Part shown: positions 44,581 through 53,314 of the stretch, in pieces
Layout: every line of letters starts with the position of its first letter
Numbering within the stretch: position 1 is the first letter of the stretch
Assembly: GCF_030019515.1 (NCBI RefSeq)
Contig: NZ_JASEEQ010000007.1
Location: forward strand, 1-64,000
DNA length: 64,000 nt
Direction of reading: 5' to 3'
Source: Nocardioides sp.
GTDB lineage: Bacteria; Actinomycetota; Actinomycetes; Propionibacteriales; Nocardioidaceae
Program-made: the position numbers and the translations under genes
Notes under the pieces: model-generated
Seen by the model: the letters and a program-made list of their open reading frames with translations, nothing else
Told to the model about the DNA's origin: nothing
Databases searched by the model: none

Positions 44581-44887
44581 GCCTGAACCCTCGCAGCCGC
44601 AAGGACAGCCATCGGAAAGGCGTGACAGCACCGAGAGCAGCAAACTTGATCGAGTTCCAGAAGCACATCACGACGAGAACGTTCAGCCAACCGAGCCCGG
44701 GACGCTCGGCGATGACCGCCGCAACGCTCATGGCGTAGAGGTACGCAGGCGTGGCGACGAGCGCAACGGGAACCGCCCACTTCAGGCCGCGACGTGTGCT
44801 CAGTCGGTCGAGGGCGCGGTTGGTCGGCATGTAGAAGCGCAGGTAGCCGCGGATCGCGGCGCTTAGGTTCCAAAGCAGGGCAAGCAT
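44423..44887 (-). CDS. small membrane protein next to the relaxase
   Basis: 154 residues, with AAAGGAG 7 bases before ATG 44887. An N-terminal MPTNRALDRLSTRRGLKW stretch precedes two hydrophobic segments (WAVPVALVATPAYLYAMSVAAVI and LNVLVVMCFWNSIKFAALGAV). This short family recurs beside actinobacterial relaxases and is often labelled sulfate permease without support. The last 45 residues are Arg/Pro-rich and overlap the HEPN-like gene, so they are probably read-through after a lost stop. Likely part of conjugation. Confidence 0.65.
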   Translation of the reverse strand: MLALLWNLSAAIRGYLRFYMPTNRALDRLSTRRGLKWAVPVALVATPAYLYAMSVAAVIAERPGLGWLNVLVVMCFWNSIKFAALGAVTPFRWLSLRLRGFRHGELSGPEPPWLQAQGPQRPRGRRPLRQQVDRPNQRVGRPHRPARERLGAAC

Positions 44888-44996
44888 CGGGGCCTCTCCT
44901 TTCAGTTCGTACGTCGACGGTGGCGCTGCTCAACCCGGGCCGCGCCGGGCCGTGCGCGGAGTGGTGGATAACCGAGACCAACCTTGGCTTGTGGAC

Positions 44997-47900
44997 CTAC
45001 GCGATCGAGGCGCCGCGTCCGAGCACCCTCCTGTGCTCGATCTCGGGGTCCCCACTCTTCGCGATGGCCCGTGCCCGGCGGATCGCTTGTTCGGCTCGAC
45101 CGGCGTCGCGGCCTTGGGCATCAGTCGCGGGTTCGTCTCCAAGGACTGTTCGAGCGCTGATTCCGTAGCGGTCGCGGTAGGCGGCAATGGTCGCGACCTC
45201 ACGCATCCACCGCTGCTCGGCGTCGGGGTCGGGTGTCCGGCCGAGCCCCCTGACCCAGGGCGCATCGATGTCGACCGCGGATTCGGCGAGCGCACGTGCC
45301 CGATCCTCGATGAGGTGGGCGCGCTCCCGGAGAGCGTCCGCCATGTCCTGCGACATCGGACCGGCGGCGGCCGGAATCAACCCGGCGACAAGATGCGGTT
45401 CGGCGCCGCGCTTGCCGCGGCGGATTCGCCCGGTCTCGTGGCTGATGCGACTCATGAGGACGGCGCCACTGTCGATGGCATCAGCGAAGCCTCGCCGCCC
45501 GACGACCGATGGCAGGACGAGGTCGAGGTGGTAGTGGTTCGCCTCGGCTCGACGAAGCTCGGCCGTCAGCGGCCCGAAGGACTCCGACTGGACGATGTCG
45601 TCAACCTGCTCGCGTGTGAGTCCCGATCGATCGAGCAACTCGACCCAACGGTCCCGTTGAGCGGCAGCCGCGATCGTTTCGTACTCGGCGGCCAACTGGG
45701 CGATCGAGCCCCAGGCATCCTGCTCTGCACGGATCGTCTGATGAGCGGACAACTCAACACCCGTGTGTTGGAGGACGCCGCAGAGAACCGTTCGGGAGGT
45801 CACATCGTCCGGCTCCGGAGCAGCGTGGCTGTCGTCCGGTTGGTCGAGCGCGACGTACGCGGTGTTGCGCTCACGCCCGCGGGTCATCGACACGTAGAGG
45901 TTCTCTCGAGTGGTGGTGCCGGAGACAACGACATGGGAGGTGTCGACTGTGATGCCCTGGGCGCGATGGGCGGTGACGGCGTACCCGAGGTCGACGTGCT
46001 CGGCGACGTACGACGCAGGCAGAGTGACGGTGCCGTGTCCGGTTCCAGAGACCCTTCGCACCTCGGCGGAACCGTCCTTGCCGACCCGCAGGATCTGCCA
46101 CCGGTCGCCGTTGCGCACCCAACCACCTCGCAGCGGCTTGAGCCGTCGGTCGTTGCGGCGGGTGATGATGAGGTCGCCTTCAGAGGCGTGGCTTCCGTCG
46201 ACGAGCTGGACCTCGGTGCTGGCCCGAGTGTCGCCGTCGAGGATCCGCTCGGCCCGGGCCCGCTTGTTGAGCTCGAGGACGGCCCGCGCTGCCTCCGTGA
46301 CCAGCACGCTGGATCGCCCGGAGTTGATGTCGGCACGCCAAGAGGCGTACGCGGCGTCCGTCATCTCATCGGTCGTTCCTTCCTTCAGACGGTCATGTTC
46401 GGCGTACACACCGATGACCTCGCTGCGTCCGAAGCGGAGATCGAGCGACGCGTCGCGCTCCCACTCGCTGACGAACCGATGCACCTCAGTCAGTTCGGCG
46501 ACCTCCGGCCGTTCGCTGACGAGGAGTGAGAAGGCACCGCCGGCGTCGACCGACTGGAGTTGGGCCCAGTCGCCGACCAGCAGCACCTTGGCGCCAGCCT
46601 CAGCCGCGATTCGGCTGATCCGGTCAAGAGTCAGAGTGCCGGCGAGGGTCGCCTCGTCGATGATCACGAGTTGTCCCGAATGCATCGCGACCCGGCCGCG
46701 GTCAAACTCGTGGAGCCACTTGGCGGTGTTCTCGCATTCGATGCCGAGGTCCTCAGCCAGGACTTGGGCAGCCACGGCGCTTGGCGCGAGACCGACCACG
46801 CTGTCGCGCCCGTGCTCGGCGCGCCAGGCCCGTTGCAGAGCGTGCATGGCGGTGGTCTTCCCCGCACCGGCCGGGCCGACGAGCAGGTCGAGCTGGCGCC
46901 CAGAGGTGCTGACCTTCGCGAGAGCGTCGGCCTGGCTCTCGCTGAGACGGTGTTGACCGTCCTCCGTGGAAGCGGCTCGGACGACTCGATCGGCGCCGAC
47001 AATGGGCGCATCTTTGAAGCGGCTCAGTTCGAGCAGCCTGTCCTCGGCGGCCAGTAGATCCGCCGATGAGTAGGTGGTCGAGTGGTGCGGCCGGAAGCGC
47101 GAGGTGCCGTCCGTGCGGCGGAACATGTCCGGGACCTGGGTGAGGTCGGGTGGGGTCAGCTTGACCGACCGGTCCTTGGCCTCGGCGACGATCAGCCCGA
47201 CGACCTGCTCGCGGTCGTCGGCGCTTTGGAATCTCCATCCCATCGTTTGGCGTGAGGCCTCAGCCCAGAGGTTCCAGTGACGCCAGGTCGACCGCTTCTC
47301 GCTTACGGATCCGACGACGGCCACGGCGACCTGGCGGACTGCCTCCTGCGAGATGTCATCGGCGCGCAGTAGGCCTGCGGGTTGAGGACGGGCGCCCATC
47401 GGGCCTGTGATCCGGCGCGCCCATTCGGGGGCGCCCGTCCCAAGGATCTGACCCGCCCGTCCTCGCCACTCCTCCGTGAGATCCGCCAAGGATCGGATGG
47501 TCTTCTCGGGCCGCGTCGACAGGGTCGCCATGGCTCTGAACCGGATGATGGCCGCGGAGGACGGGCGCCCTCCGTGCTCGCGGACGTACGCCTCGACGAG
47601 GCGGTCGGTCTCCAATTCGATGCCGCGTGATCGGGAGGAGAACTCGTGGACCAGTTCGTCTGGCACGGGCGCCAGTTCCCAGGAGGACGACCGGTTGTCG
47701 CCGCGGGTTCGCTCTTCCCATTCGACTCCGAATGCGCGTGTCAGCCGGTCAGCCAGCACAGCGTTGTAGTGCTCCGACAGGGCGACGACGGACGCGTGGA
47801 CGGGGCGCCCGTCCAGGCTGCGCCACCGCCCGTCCTCGGTCGTCCGGACCTTGTTGGAGACGACGACGTGAGTGTGGAGCTGCGGGTCGCCGAGACGTGA

Positions 47901-48476
47901 GTCCCAGTGGTCGAAGGCGGTCGCGATCACCCCGACCACGTCGGCTTGGGCGACGGCAGCGCTGCCCGCGCTGACGCCTCGACGGGTGGCGGCGACCTCG
48001 CGCTCGACAAGATCCATGACGTCTGCCACCGCGCGGTGATGAGCCTCGACGATCAAGGCTTGGGTGCCCTCATCTGCCACGCCCCAGAGAGCCGACACCG
48101 ACTTCGGGACGCTGAACGTCAGGTCGTACCCGGCGACGGCCCGGCGGGCCGAGAGTCGAGCATTGGAGCCGTAGTCATCGGCCTTCGCGTCGTGCACTGG
48201 AAACGCGCGTCCGAGCGGCTCGCCAGTCACCGGATCGCTGCCCGTGCCCAGAAGCAACGCGAGCTGCTGCTCGCCCACGACATCGCCCTGGCGGATCTCC
48301 CCAATGCCGAGCGCGTGGAGTCCCGATCCGAGCCAGCGCCCGGGCGGCGTACCCGCCTCGGTGTAGTACCTCGTGAGCGGCGTTGAGAGCTGCCTGTTGC
48401 CGTCGCCGGCGGCCACGCTCCTGAGCAGGTACTGGTAGCCGGCGCCGGCTGACATCACGCGCATCGAGACAGTCAC
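44997..48476 (-). CDS. MobF-type relaxase/helicase (TraA-like)
   Basis: 1159 residues, GTG start. The N-terminal relaxase domain begins with Tyr-containing segments (GAGYQYLL, TRYYTEAG) and has the metal-binding DPQLHTHVVV. A RecD-like helicase follows with VGPAGAGKTTAMHAL and VIIDEATLAGT, and a UvrD-like C motif (AVTAHRAQGITVD). It nicks oriT and unwinds the strand for transfer. The message has a hairpin covering its ribosome site. It marks the right half as conjugative backbone. Confidence 0.92.
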   Translation of the reverse strand: MTVSMRVMSAGAGYQYLLRSVAAGDGNRQLSTPLTRYYTEAGTPPGRWLGSGLHALGIGEIRQGDVVGEQQLALLLGTGSDPVTGEPLGRAFPVHDAKADDYGSNARLSARRAVAGYDLTFSVPKSVSALWGVADEGTQALIVEAHHRAVADVMDLVEREVAATRRGVSAGSAAVAQADVVGVIATAFDHWDSRLGDPQLHTHVVVSNKVRTTEDGRWRSLDGRPVHASVVALSEHYNAVLADRLTRAFGVEWEERTRGDNRSSSWELAPVPDELVHEFSSRSRGIELETDRLVEAYVREHGGRPSSAAIIRFRAMATLSTRPEKTIRSLADLTEEWRGRAGQILGTGAPEWARRITGPMGARPQPAGLLRADDISQEAVRQVAVAVVGSVSEKRSTWRHWNLWAEASRQTMGWRFQSADDREQVVGLIVAEAKDRSVKLTPPDLTQVPDMFRRTDGTSRFRPHHSTTYSSADLLAAEDRLLELSRFKDAPIVGADRVVRAASTEDGQHRLSESQADALAKVSTSGRQLDLLVGPAGAGKTTAMHALQRAWRAEHGRDSVVGLAPSAVAAQVLAEDLGIECENTAKWLHEFDRGRVAMHSGQLVIIDEATLAGTLTLDRISRIAAEAGAKVLLVGDWAQLQSVDAGGAFSLLVSERPEVAELTEVHRFVSEWERDASLDLRFGRSEVIGVYAEHDRLKEGTTDEMTDAAYASWRADINSGRSSVLVTEAARAVLELNKRARAERILDGDTRASTEVQLVDGSHASEGDLIITRRNDRRLKPLRGGWVRNGDRWQILRVGKDGSAEVRRVSGTGHGTVTLPASYVAEHVDLGYAVTAHRAQGITVDTSHVVVSGTTTRENLYVSMTRGRERNTAYVALDQPDDSHAAPEPDDVTSRTVLCGVLQHTGVELSAHQTIRAEQDAWGSIAQLAAEYETIAAAAQRDRWVELLDRSGLTREQVDDIVQSESFGPLTAELRRAEANHYHLDLVLPSVVGRRGFADAIDSGAVLMSRISHETGRIRRGKRGAEPHLVAGLIPAAAGPMSQDMADALRERAHLIEDRARALAESAVDIDAPWVRGLGRTPDPDAEQRWMREVATIAAYRDRYGISARTVLGDEPATDAQGRDAGRAEQAIRRARAIAKSGDPEIEHRRVLGRGASIA

Positions 48477-48483
48477 CGCGCCT

Positions 48484-48504
48484 CACCTCCTCGACCAGGA
48501 GGTG
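48484..48504 (-). promoter_or_regulatory. hairpin that hides the relaxase Shine-Dalgarno
   Basis: CACCTCCT and AGGAGGTG form a perfect 8-bp stem with a 5-base loop. In the minus-strand transcript the downstream arm is AGGAGGTG itself, 7 bases before the relaxase GTG. The ribosome site is therefore fully paired unless opened. The structure suggests translational repression of the relaxase until a factor or temperature/transcription change frees it. Confidence 0.6.
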
Positions 48505-48682
48505 TCGGTTCAGGTCCACAACCCGCCGGCAGCGGGTGTCCATCCACAGTTGACGGCGGAGCCGGCCGGGCCTCGTTCTGCAAGAGGTGTAGGACGAAAT
48601 CGAGGCTGGCTGGGAGTGAGGACGGGCGGGCCTCCACACCTACGGGGTGAACGGCAATGAGTCGACTCGGAAGGAGCTTCGG

Positions 48683-48817
48683 ATGACGAACGGTTGCGCA
48701 GGGCCTATTTGTCGTGACTCAATAGGACAGATCGGCGTCCACGTCGGACCGCTGGCCGGACGCCGTCAGGACTTCCTCGGGGGAATCTCGGGGAGTTTCG
48801 CAGGGACTCGGCCATGA
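48683..48817 (+). CDS. 44-residue small ORF coupled to the lipoprotein gene
   Basis: ATG 48683 has AAGGAG 6 bases upstream, and the ORF ends in a TGA overlapping the lipoprotein ATG (48814). The lipoprotein itself lacks a ribosome site, so the small ORF is likely translated to couple it. The peptide has Gly and two Cys (NGCAGPICRD) and no known motif. Part of the 337-base gap before the Tad-like operon. Confidence 0.45.
   Translation: MTNGCAGPICRDSIGQIGVHVGPLAGRRQDFLGGISGSFAGTRP
48704..48726. repeat. short inverted repeat upstream of the Tad-like operon
   Basis: CCTATT at 48704-48709 and AATAGG at 48721-48726, 11-base spacer, in the gap between the divergent relaxase and lipoprotein genes. 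Could be an operator or part of oriT; no nick-site consensus was recognised. The rest of the 337-base gap shows no further clear structure. Confidence 0.3.
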
Positions 48818-49428
48818 CGAACTCACGAGGAGTACTTTCACTCGCGACCGCGGTGCTGCTGCTGGTCGCGGGGACGTCGTGTGCCAATGACGATGGCGAT
48901 CCGACCGATCCGCGTTCCAATCCACCGGCGTCGAGCCCTTCCTCAAGCAGCCCGACGTCGACGTCTCCGTCAGAGTCCGCCACAGCGGCGGCAACCGCGA
49001 CTGTGAACGACTACTACGCGATCCGGAACCAGCTGCGCCGTGACCCGACACAGCCGCTCTCGATGCTGAAGTCAGTCACGATCAGCACCGAGCTGATGAC
49101 GCAGCAGACGCTCTTCAAGCGCGAACGCAAGCAGGGCCTTCACCAGACCGGCGAGACCAAGGTCGTCGAACTCCAGGTCCAGTCGGTCAACCTCGACAAC
49201 TCCGATCCGCAGGCCGGCAAGGTCCCGACTGTTCAGATCGATGTGTGCTTTGACGTCAGCGGCGTCGACGTACTCGACGCAGACGGCAAGTCCGTCGTAA
49301 CCCCAGACCGACCGGACACCGGATGGATCCGGTATTCGGTCGCGAACTATCAGTGGGACTCTGATCCCGATGGCGCGTGGCGCATTGCCTCAAGCCAGGA
49401 CATCGAGCGAACGCCATGCGACGCCTGA
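48814..49428 (+). CDS. lipoprotein, first gene of the Tad-like operon
   Basis: 204 residues. A signal peptide ends in the lipobox LVAGTSC, followed by a Ser/Thr/Pro-rich linker and a domain (VNDYYAIRNQLRRDP...WRIASSQDIERTPC) resembling secreted NTF2-like proteins. Anchored on the outer face of the membrane. Its stop overlaps the next start by 13 bases. Probable surface component of the apparatus. Confidence 0.72.
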   Translation: MTNSRGVLSLATAVLLLVAGTSCANDDGDPTDPRSNPPASSPSSSSPTSTSPSESATAAATATVNDYYAIRNQLRRDPTQPLSMLKSVTISTELMTQQTLFKRERKQGLHQTGETKVVELQVQSVNLDNSDPQAGKVPTVQIDVCFDVSGVDVLDADGKSVVTPDRPDTGWIRYSVANYQWDSDPDGAWRIASSQDIERTPCDA

Positions 49429-50375
49429 TCGCCGCTGCAGTCCTCCTCCCACTCGCTGTCGCGAGTTTCCTCGTCAGCGCCGGTGCACCGGCAGCGGCTG
49501 ACACGGTCTGCCAGGTCACTGACCCGGAAACCGGCGTCTGCCTGATCTGGATCGAAGTCCCTGGGACCCCAGGTCAACCCGGCGAGCCGGACGACGACGG
49601 TCCGGAAGACACGGGACACGGACAGTCCTGCTACTGGGACGGGACGGCCCAGAACATTCACAAGCCACCGCCGGGGCCCGTCCCGTGTTCGAGCGAGTAC
49701 GGCTATTGGTCCAACAACTACAACTGCTACATCCAACTGGTCGACCCCCAGCCGCCTGCCGGTGACCCGGCGTGGCAGGGACACGAACCGGGCGACGGCG
49801 CCGTGTACAGCTGCTACCAACCGCAGTCAGACTTGCTCATCTACGTCTGGTCTGCCGATCCACCGCCCAACTCAGGCGCCGGCCCCACGCCGCGGGAAGT
49901 CGCGACGCTTGCGATCGACCAAATGAACCTATCGGCGATCAACATCGGCATCGCCCCGAAGCCAGGGCCCGGAAGCATCGGGATCGTCGGCATGCCGGTC
50001 TGGATGTGGGCGGCCAACCCCGACAGCCACACGGTCGGGCCGATCAACGCCTCCGCGTCGGCTGGCAGCATCACCGTCACAGCTACTGCTCGTCTCCATC
50101 GCGTCACGTGGGACATGGGAGACGGAACCGATGTCACCTGCAATGGGCCGGGCACGCCGTACAAGGCGGAATACGGCGACCGTTCGTCACCAACGTGTGG
50201 CCACACCTATGAGAAGTCGAGCGCCGGCAAGCCCGGTGACAAGTACCCCGTCACGGCCACCTCGGACTGGGTGATCACCTGGGCCGGCGCTGGCCAGGGC
50301 GGAACGATCCGGCTGAACGGCCTGTCCCGTGCTGTCGAGATCTCCATCGGAGAAGCGCAGGTGCTCGTGAACTGA
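49416..50375 (+). CDS. secreted PKD-like protein
   Basis: 319 residues from ATG 49416. A Sec signal peptide (RRLIAAAVLLPLAVASFLVSAG) with a probable AxA site, then a Pro/Gly-rich region with paired Cys, and a C-terminal PKD-like stretch (VTWDMGDGTDVTC...CGHTYEKS). Such proteins occur beside actinobacterial Tad loci. Likely an exported structural protein of the pilus or mating surface. Confidence 0.72.
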   Translation: MRRLIAAAVLLPLAVASFLVSAGAPAAADTVCQVTDPETGVCLIWIEVPGTPGQPGEPDDDGPEDTGHGQSCYWDGTAQNIHKPPPGPVPCSSEYGYWSNNYNCYIQLVDPQPPAGDPAWQGHEPGDGAVYSCYQPQSDLLIYVWSADPPPNSGAGPTPREVATLAIDQMNLSAINIGIAPKPGPGSIGIVGMPVWMWAANPDSHTVGPINASASAGSITVTATARLHRVTWDMGDGTDVTCNGPGTPYKAEYGDRSSPTCGHTYEKSSAGKPGDKYPVTATSDWVITWAGAGQGGTIRLNGLSRAVEISIGEAQVLVN

Positions 50376-50406
50376 GCGAGCTACGCAGCAAATCAGCGAG
50401 GGAACA

Positions 50407-51078
50407 ATGACCACATCGATCCGGGACGACAAGACGGTCCGCCGCGAGCCCAACTCGGCTGACGGCGGGATCGCACCTCCTCCGAAGCTTCGACGCAAGC
50501 CCGGGATGGTCGCCATCGCGATCGTCGCCATCTGCCTGGGTGCAGTGGTTGCGGGCTGGACCTGGTCTGCGACGACCAACAGCCAGGAAGTCCTCGTCGC
50601 CCGAACCGACATCGAACGAGGCGCCATCATCGAGGCGAGCGACCTGACCACGGTTCGACTGAGCTCCGACCCGGCACTTACCCCGGTGTCAGCCGACAAG
50701 TTCGAGTCCGTGATCGGCCAACGTGCGACCTTCGACATCGCGAGCGGATCAGCACTGACGCCCGATTCCTTCTCCACCGCCTCTCTGCCGCCGACGGGCC
50801 AGTCGGTCGTCGGTGTCGCGCTCACATCGGCCCAGGCGCCCGGGCTGGCGTTGCACTCTGGCGATCACGTCAGAGTCGTTGTGACACCGGCCCCGGACGG
50901 CGATGCTCCAGGCGGCACTCCGGAGTACAGCGACGCCGAGGTTGTCGCAATGCACGTCAACGAAGAGACGGGCGAGACGGTCGTCGACCTGCTGGTTCGA
51001 CACGAGGACGCAGCGGTGCTGGCGGCTCGGATCGCCACAGGCCACGTTGCTCTGGTCCTGGATTCGCGAGACCGCTGA
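50407..51078 (+). CDS. CpaB/RcpC-like SAF-domain protein
   Basis: 223 residues. One transmembrane helix (MVAIAIVAICLGAVVAGWTW) then an SAF domain (VLVARTDIERGAIIEASDLTTV) and a C-terminal beta region, as in CpaB/RcpC of Tad pili. It would sit in the envelope as a guide of the apparatus. GAGGGAA lies before the ATG. Overlaps the next gene at a single base. Confidence 0.75.
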   Translation: MTTSIRDDKTVRREPNSADGGIAPPPKLRRKPGMVAIAIVAICLGAVVAGWTWSATTNSQEVLVARTDIERGAIIEASDLTTVRLSSDPALTPVSADKFESVIGQRATFDIASGSALTPDSFSTASLPPTGQSVVGVALTSAQAPGLALHSGDHVRVVVTPAPDGDAPGGTPEYSDAEVVAMHVNEETGETVVDLLVRHEDAAVLAARIATGHVALVLDSRDR

Positions 51079-51845
51079 TGGCCGTCATCGCTCTCACCTC
51101 CGCTTCCGGCTCCCCCGGTGTGACCACCACCGCGGTGGCGTTGGCGTTCCTCTGGCCTCGTCCGGTCGTCTTGGTCGAGGCCGATCCGACCGGCGGCTCG
51201 GCCATCCTGGCCGGCTACTTCCGCGGCACCCGTGAGTACGACGTCGGCATCGTCGAGCTCGCACTCTCGGCGTTGTCGCCGTCCGACGCGCTGAGGGAGG
51301 CCATCCAACGGATTCCCGACACGCACGTCAGTTTGCTCGCTGGCACTCGCTCTCGAACCCAAGCCGCCGCATTGCGTGATGTGTGGGCCCCGCTCGCCGA
51401 GACCCTCGGACAACTCGAGGAGAACGGGCAGGACGTCGTCGTCGATGTCGGTCGGCTCGGGATATCGGGATCCCCGGCGCAACTGTTGGACGCAGCGGAC
51501 CTGACTCTGTTGGTGACTCGCACCAACCTCCCTGCGCTCTCGGCAGCGCGGACATGGGCGGACGCGATTGCCCGACCGCCGGGCGATCTGCGGCAGGCAG
51601 GCATCCTGCTGATCGGCGAGGGCAAGCCCTACGGCGCCGCCGAGGTGAGCTCGGTCGTCGGTCAGCCTGTGGTTGCCAGCATCGCTGACGACGCCGAGGG
51701 CGCTGCGGTCTTCCATCGCGGATCTCAGCAGCCGAAGCACTTCGACACCGCCCCGTACGTCAGGAGCATTCGGGCCAGCATCGAGGCGATACATGGAGTC
51801 ATCCAGCGGCGCCGTACCGCACTCCTCGCGCAGGTGAACTCATGA
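51078..51845 (+). CDS. CpaE/TadZ-like ParA-type ATPase
   Basis: 255 residues. A MinD/ParA-like fold: SASGSPGVTTTAVALA is a degenerate Walker A lacking the second Lys, with VLVEADPTGG and VVVDVGRLG later. TadZ-type proteins localise the Tad motor to the membrane. The degenerate P-loop suggests weak or no ATP hydrolysis. Starts at the last base of the CpaB-like stop and overlaps the motor gene by 4 bases. Confidence 0.75.
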   Translation: MAVIALTSASGSPGVTTTAVALAFLWPRPVVLVEADPTGGSAILAGYFRGTREYDVGIVELALSALSPSDALREAIQRIPDTHVSLLAGTRSRTQAAALRDVWAPLAETLGQLEENGQDVVVDVGRLGISGSPAQLLDAADLTLLVTRTNLPALSAARTWADAIARPPGDLRQAGILLIGEGKPYGAAEVSSVVGQPVVASIADDAEGAAVFHRGSQQPKHFDTAPYVRSIRASIEAIHGVIQRRRTALLAQVNS

Positions 51846-53314
51846 CTTCCGGCCGGTTCATGGACGACCCGCGGTCCCTGCCCCTTTTCGCTCAAACTGC
51901 GGCCGACTTCGAAGAGAACGCAGCCCCGCGGCACGTCGGTTCGGTGCTACGCATACCGCTCGCGCCACCTCAGCCGGCCGAAGGCGTCGACTGGCAACTG
52001 GTCGCCTCACTCCGCGCGAAGGCCTCAGATCAGCTCAGTCAGGCAGTGGCAGCCGACAGGGGCAGGCTCGACAGGACGGGCCAGCAGGAGCTCGGGCGTG
52101 CCATCGTCCTCGAGCTCATCGACACGGCGATGGTCGACCGGGTCAATGAGGGTTCTGGCTCGATGTCACCGGCCGATCAGTCGCAGTTGGCACACGCGGT
52201 CTTTGACTCTCTGTTTCGACTTGGTCGGCTTCAGCCCCTGGTCGACGACGACCGCATCGAGAACATCATCATCACCGGCCACGACCGTGTGCTGCTCGAA
52301 CTCATTGACGGCTCGCTCCTCGAAGGTCCCCCGGTCGCGGACTCCGACGAAGACCTCATCGACTTCCTGGTCTTCCTTGCCTCGCGCAGCGAGGTGAACG
52401 CTCGCGCATTCTCCGAGGCACAGCCTCGGCTGCACCTGAGACTCGACGGCGGATCCCGCCTCGCCGCTGCGGCGTGGGTGACCCCACGCCCCTCCGTCGT
52501 GATCCGCCGCCACCGGCTCATGGAAGTCACGCTTGAAGACCTGGTCGACCTTCAGATGCTGACTCCCGTCGCCGCGTCCTTCCTGTCCGCCGCAGTCAAG
52601 GCGAGGCGGAGCATCGTCGTATCGGGATGCCAAGGGGCAGGTAAGACAACACTCGTCCGCGCGTTGTGCGCCGAGATCGACCCGCTGGAGGCGATCGGCA
52701 CGTTCGAGACCGAGTACGAACTCCACCTCCACGAACTGCCGGACCGCCACCGGATCGTGCACCCCTGGGAAGCGCGCCCCGGGTCCGGCGAGCGCGGCGC
52801 CGACGGACGTCAGGCTGGCGAGTTCACCCTCGACGAGGCGCTGGTCGACTCCTTCCGCTTCAACCTCGCGCGCCAGATCGTCGGCGAGGTTCGGGGCAAG
52901 GAAATCTGGGCGATGATCAAGGCGATGGAGTCTGGCGCAGGCTCCATCTCCACGACTCACGCCTCGGACGCCGTCGCTGCGGTCCGAAAGCTCGTGACCT
53001 GCGCGATGGAAGCCGGGCCGCACGTCACCCAGGCTCTCGCCACCAGCAAGCTCGCAGCGACAGTCGACCTGATCGTGCACCTCGACCTTCGGACGACGAC
53101 CGGGGCCGGCGGTACGACGCGTCAGCGGCTCGTAGCCGAGATCATCGCGCTCGACCCGGGCGAGAAGGAGACCGGCTACGCGACAACTCACGTGTTCTCG
53201 CCAGACGCCAGCGGAGTCGCGATGCCGGACGTCCTGCCGGAGGCCTACCGGCGGCTCACCTCGCACGGCTTCGACCTCTCCGGCTACCTGCTCCAGCAGG
53301 GGCGCCCGACATGA
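51842..53314 (+). CDS. tadA: TadA/CpaF secretion ATPase
   Basis: 490 residues. VirB11-like hexameric ATPase with SGCQGAGKTTLVRAL as Walker A, an Asp/Glu box (TFETEYELHLHE), DSFRFNLARQIVGEVRGKE as Walker B region and a His box STTHASDAVAAV. It powers pilus or substrate export. Overlaps tadB (ATGA). Confidence 0.9.
   Translation: MTSGRFMDDPRSLPLFAQTAADFEENAAPRHVGSVLRIPLAPPQPAEGVDWQLVASLRAKASDQLSQAVAADRGRLDRTGQQELGRAIVLELIDTAMVDRVNEGSGSMSPADQSQLAHAVFDSLFRLGRLQPLVDDDRIENIIITGHDRVLLELIDGSLLEGPPVADSDEDLIDFLVFLASRSEVNARAFSEAQPRLHLRLDGGSRLAAAAWVTPRPSVVIRRHRLMEVTLEDLVDLQMLTPVAASFLSAAVKARRSIVVSGCQGAGKTTLVRALCAEIDPLEAIGTFETEYELHLHELPDRHRIVHPWEARPGSGERGADGRQAGEFTLDEALVDSFRFNLARQIVGEVRGKEIWAMIKAMESGAGSISTTHASDAVAAVRKLVTCAMEAGPHVTQALATSKLAATVDLIVHLDLRTTTGAGGTTRQRLVAEIIALDPGEKETGYATTHVFSPDASGVAMPDVLPEAYRRLTSHGFDLSGYLLQQGRPT

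Noticed and set aside
52666..53310. N-terminal extension of TadB
   Set aside because: Arg-rich shadow of the TadA gene in another frame; ATG 53311 overlaps the TadA stop as in the other junctions.
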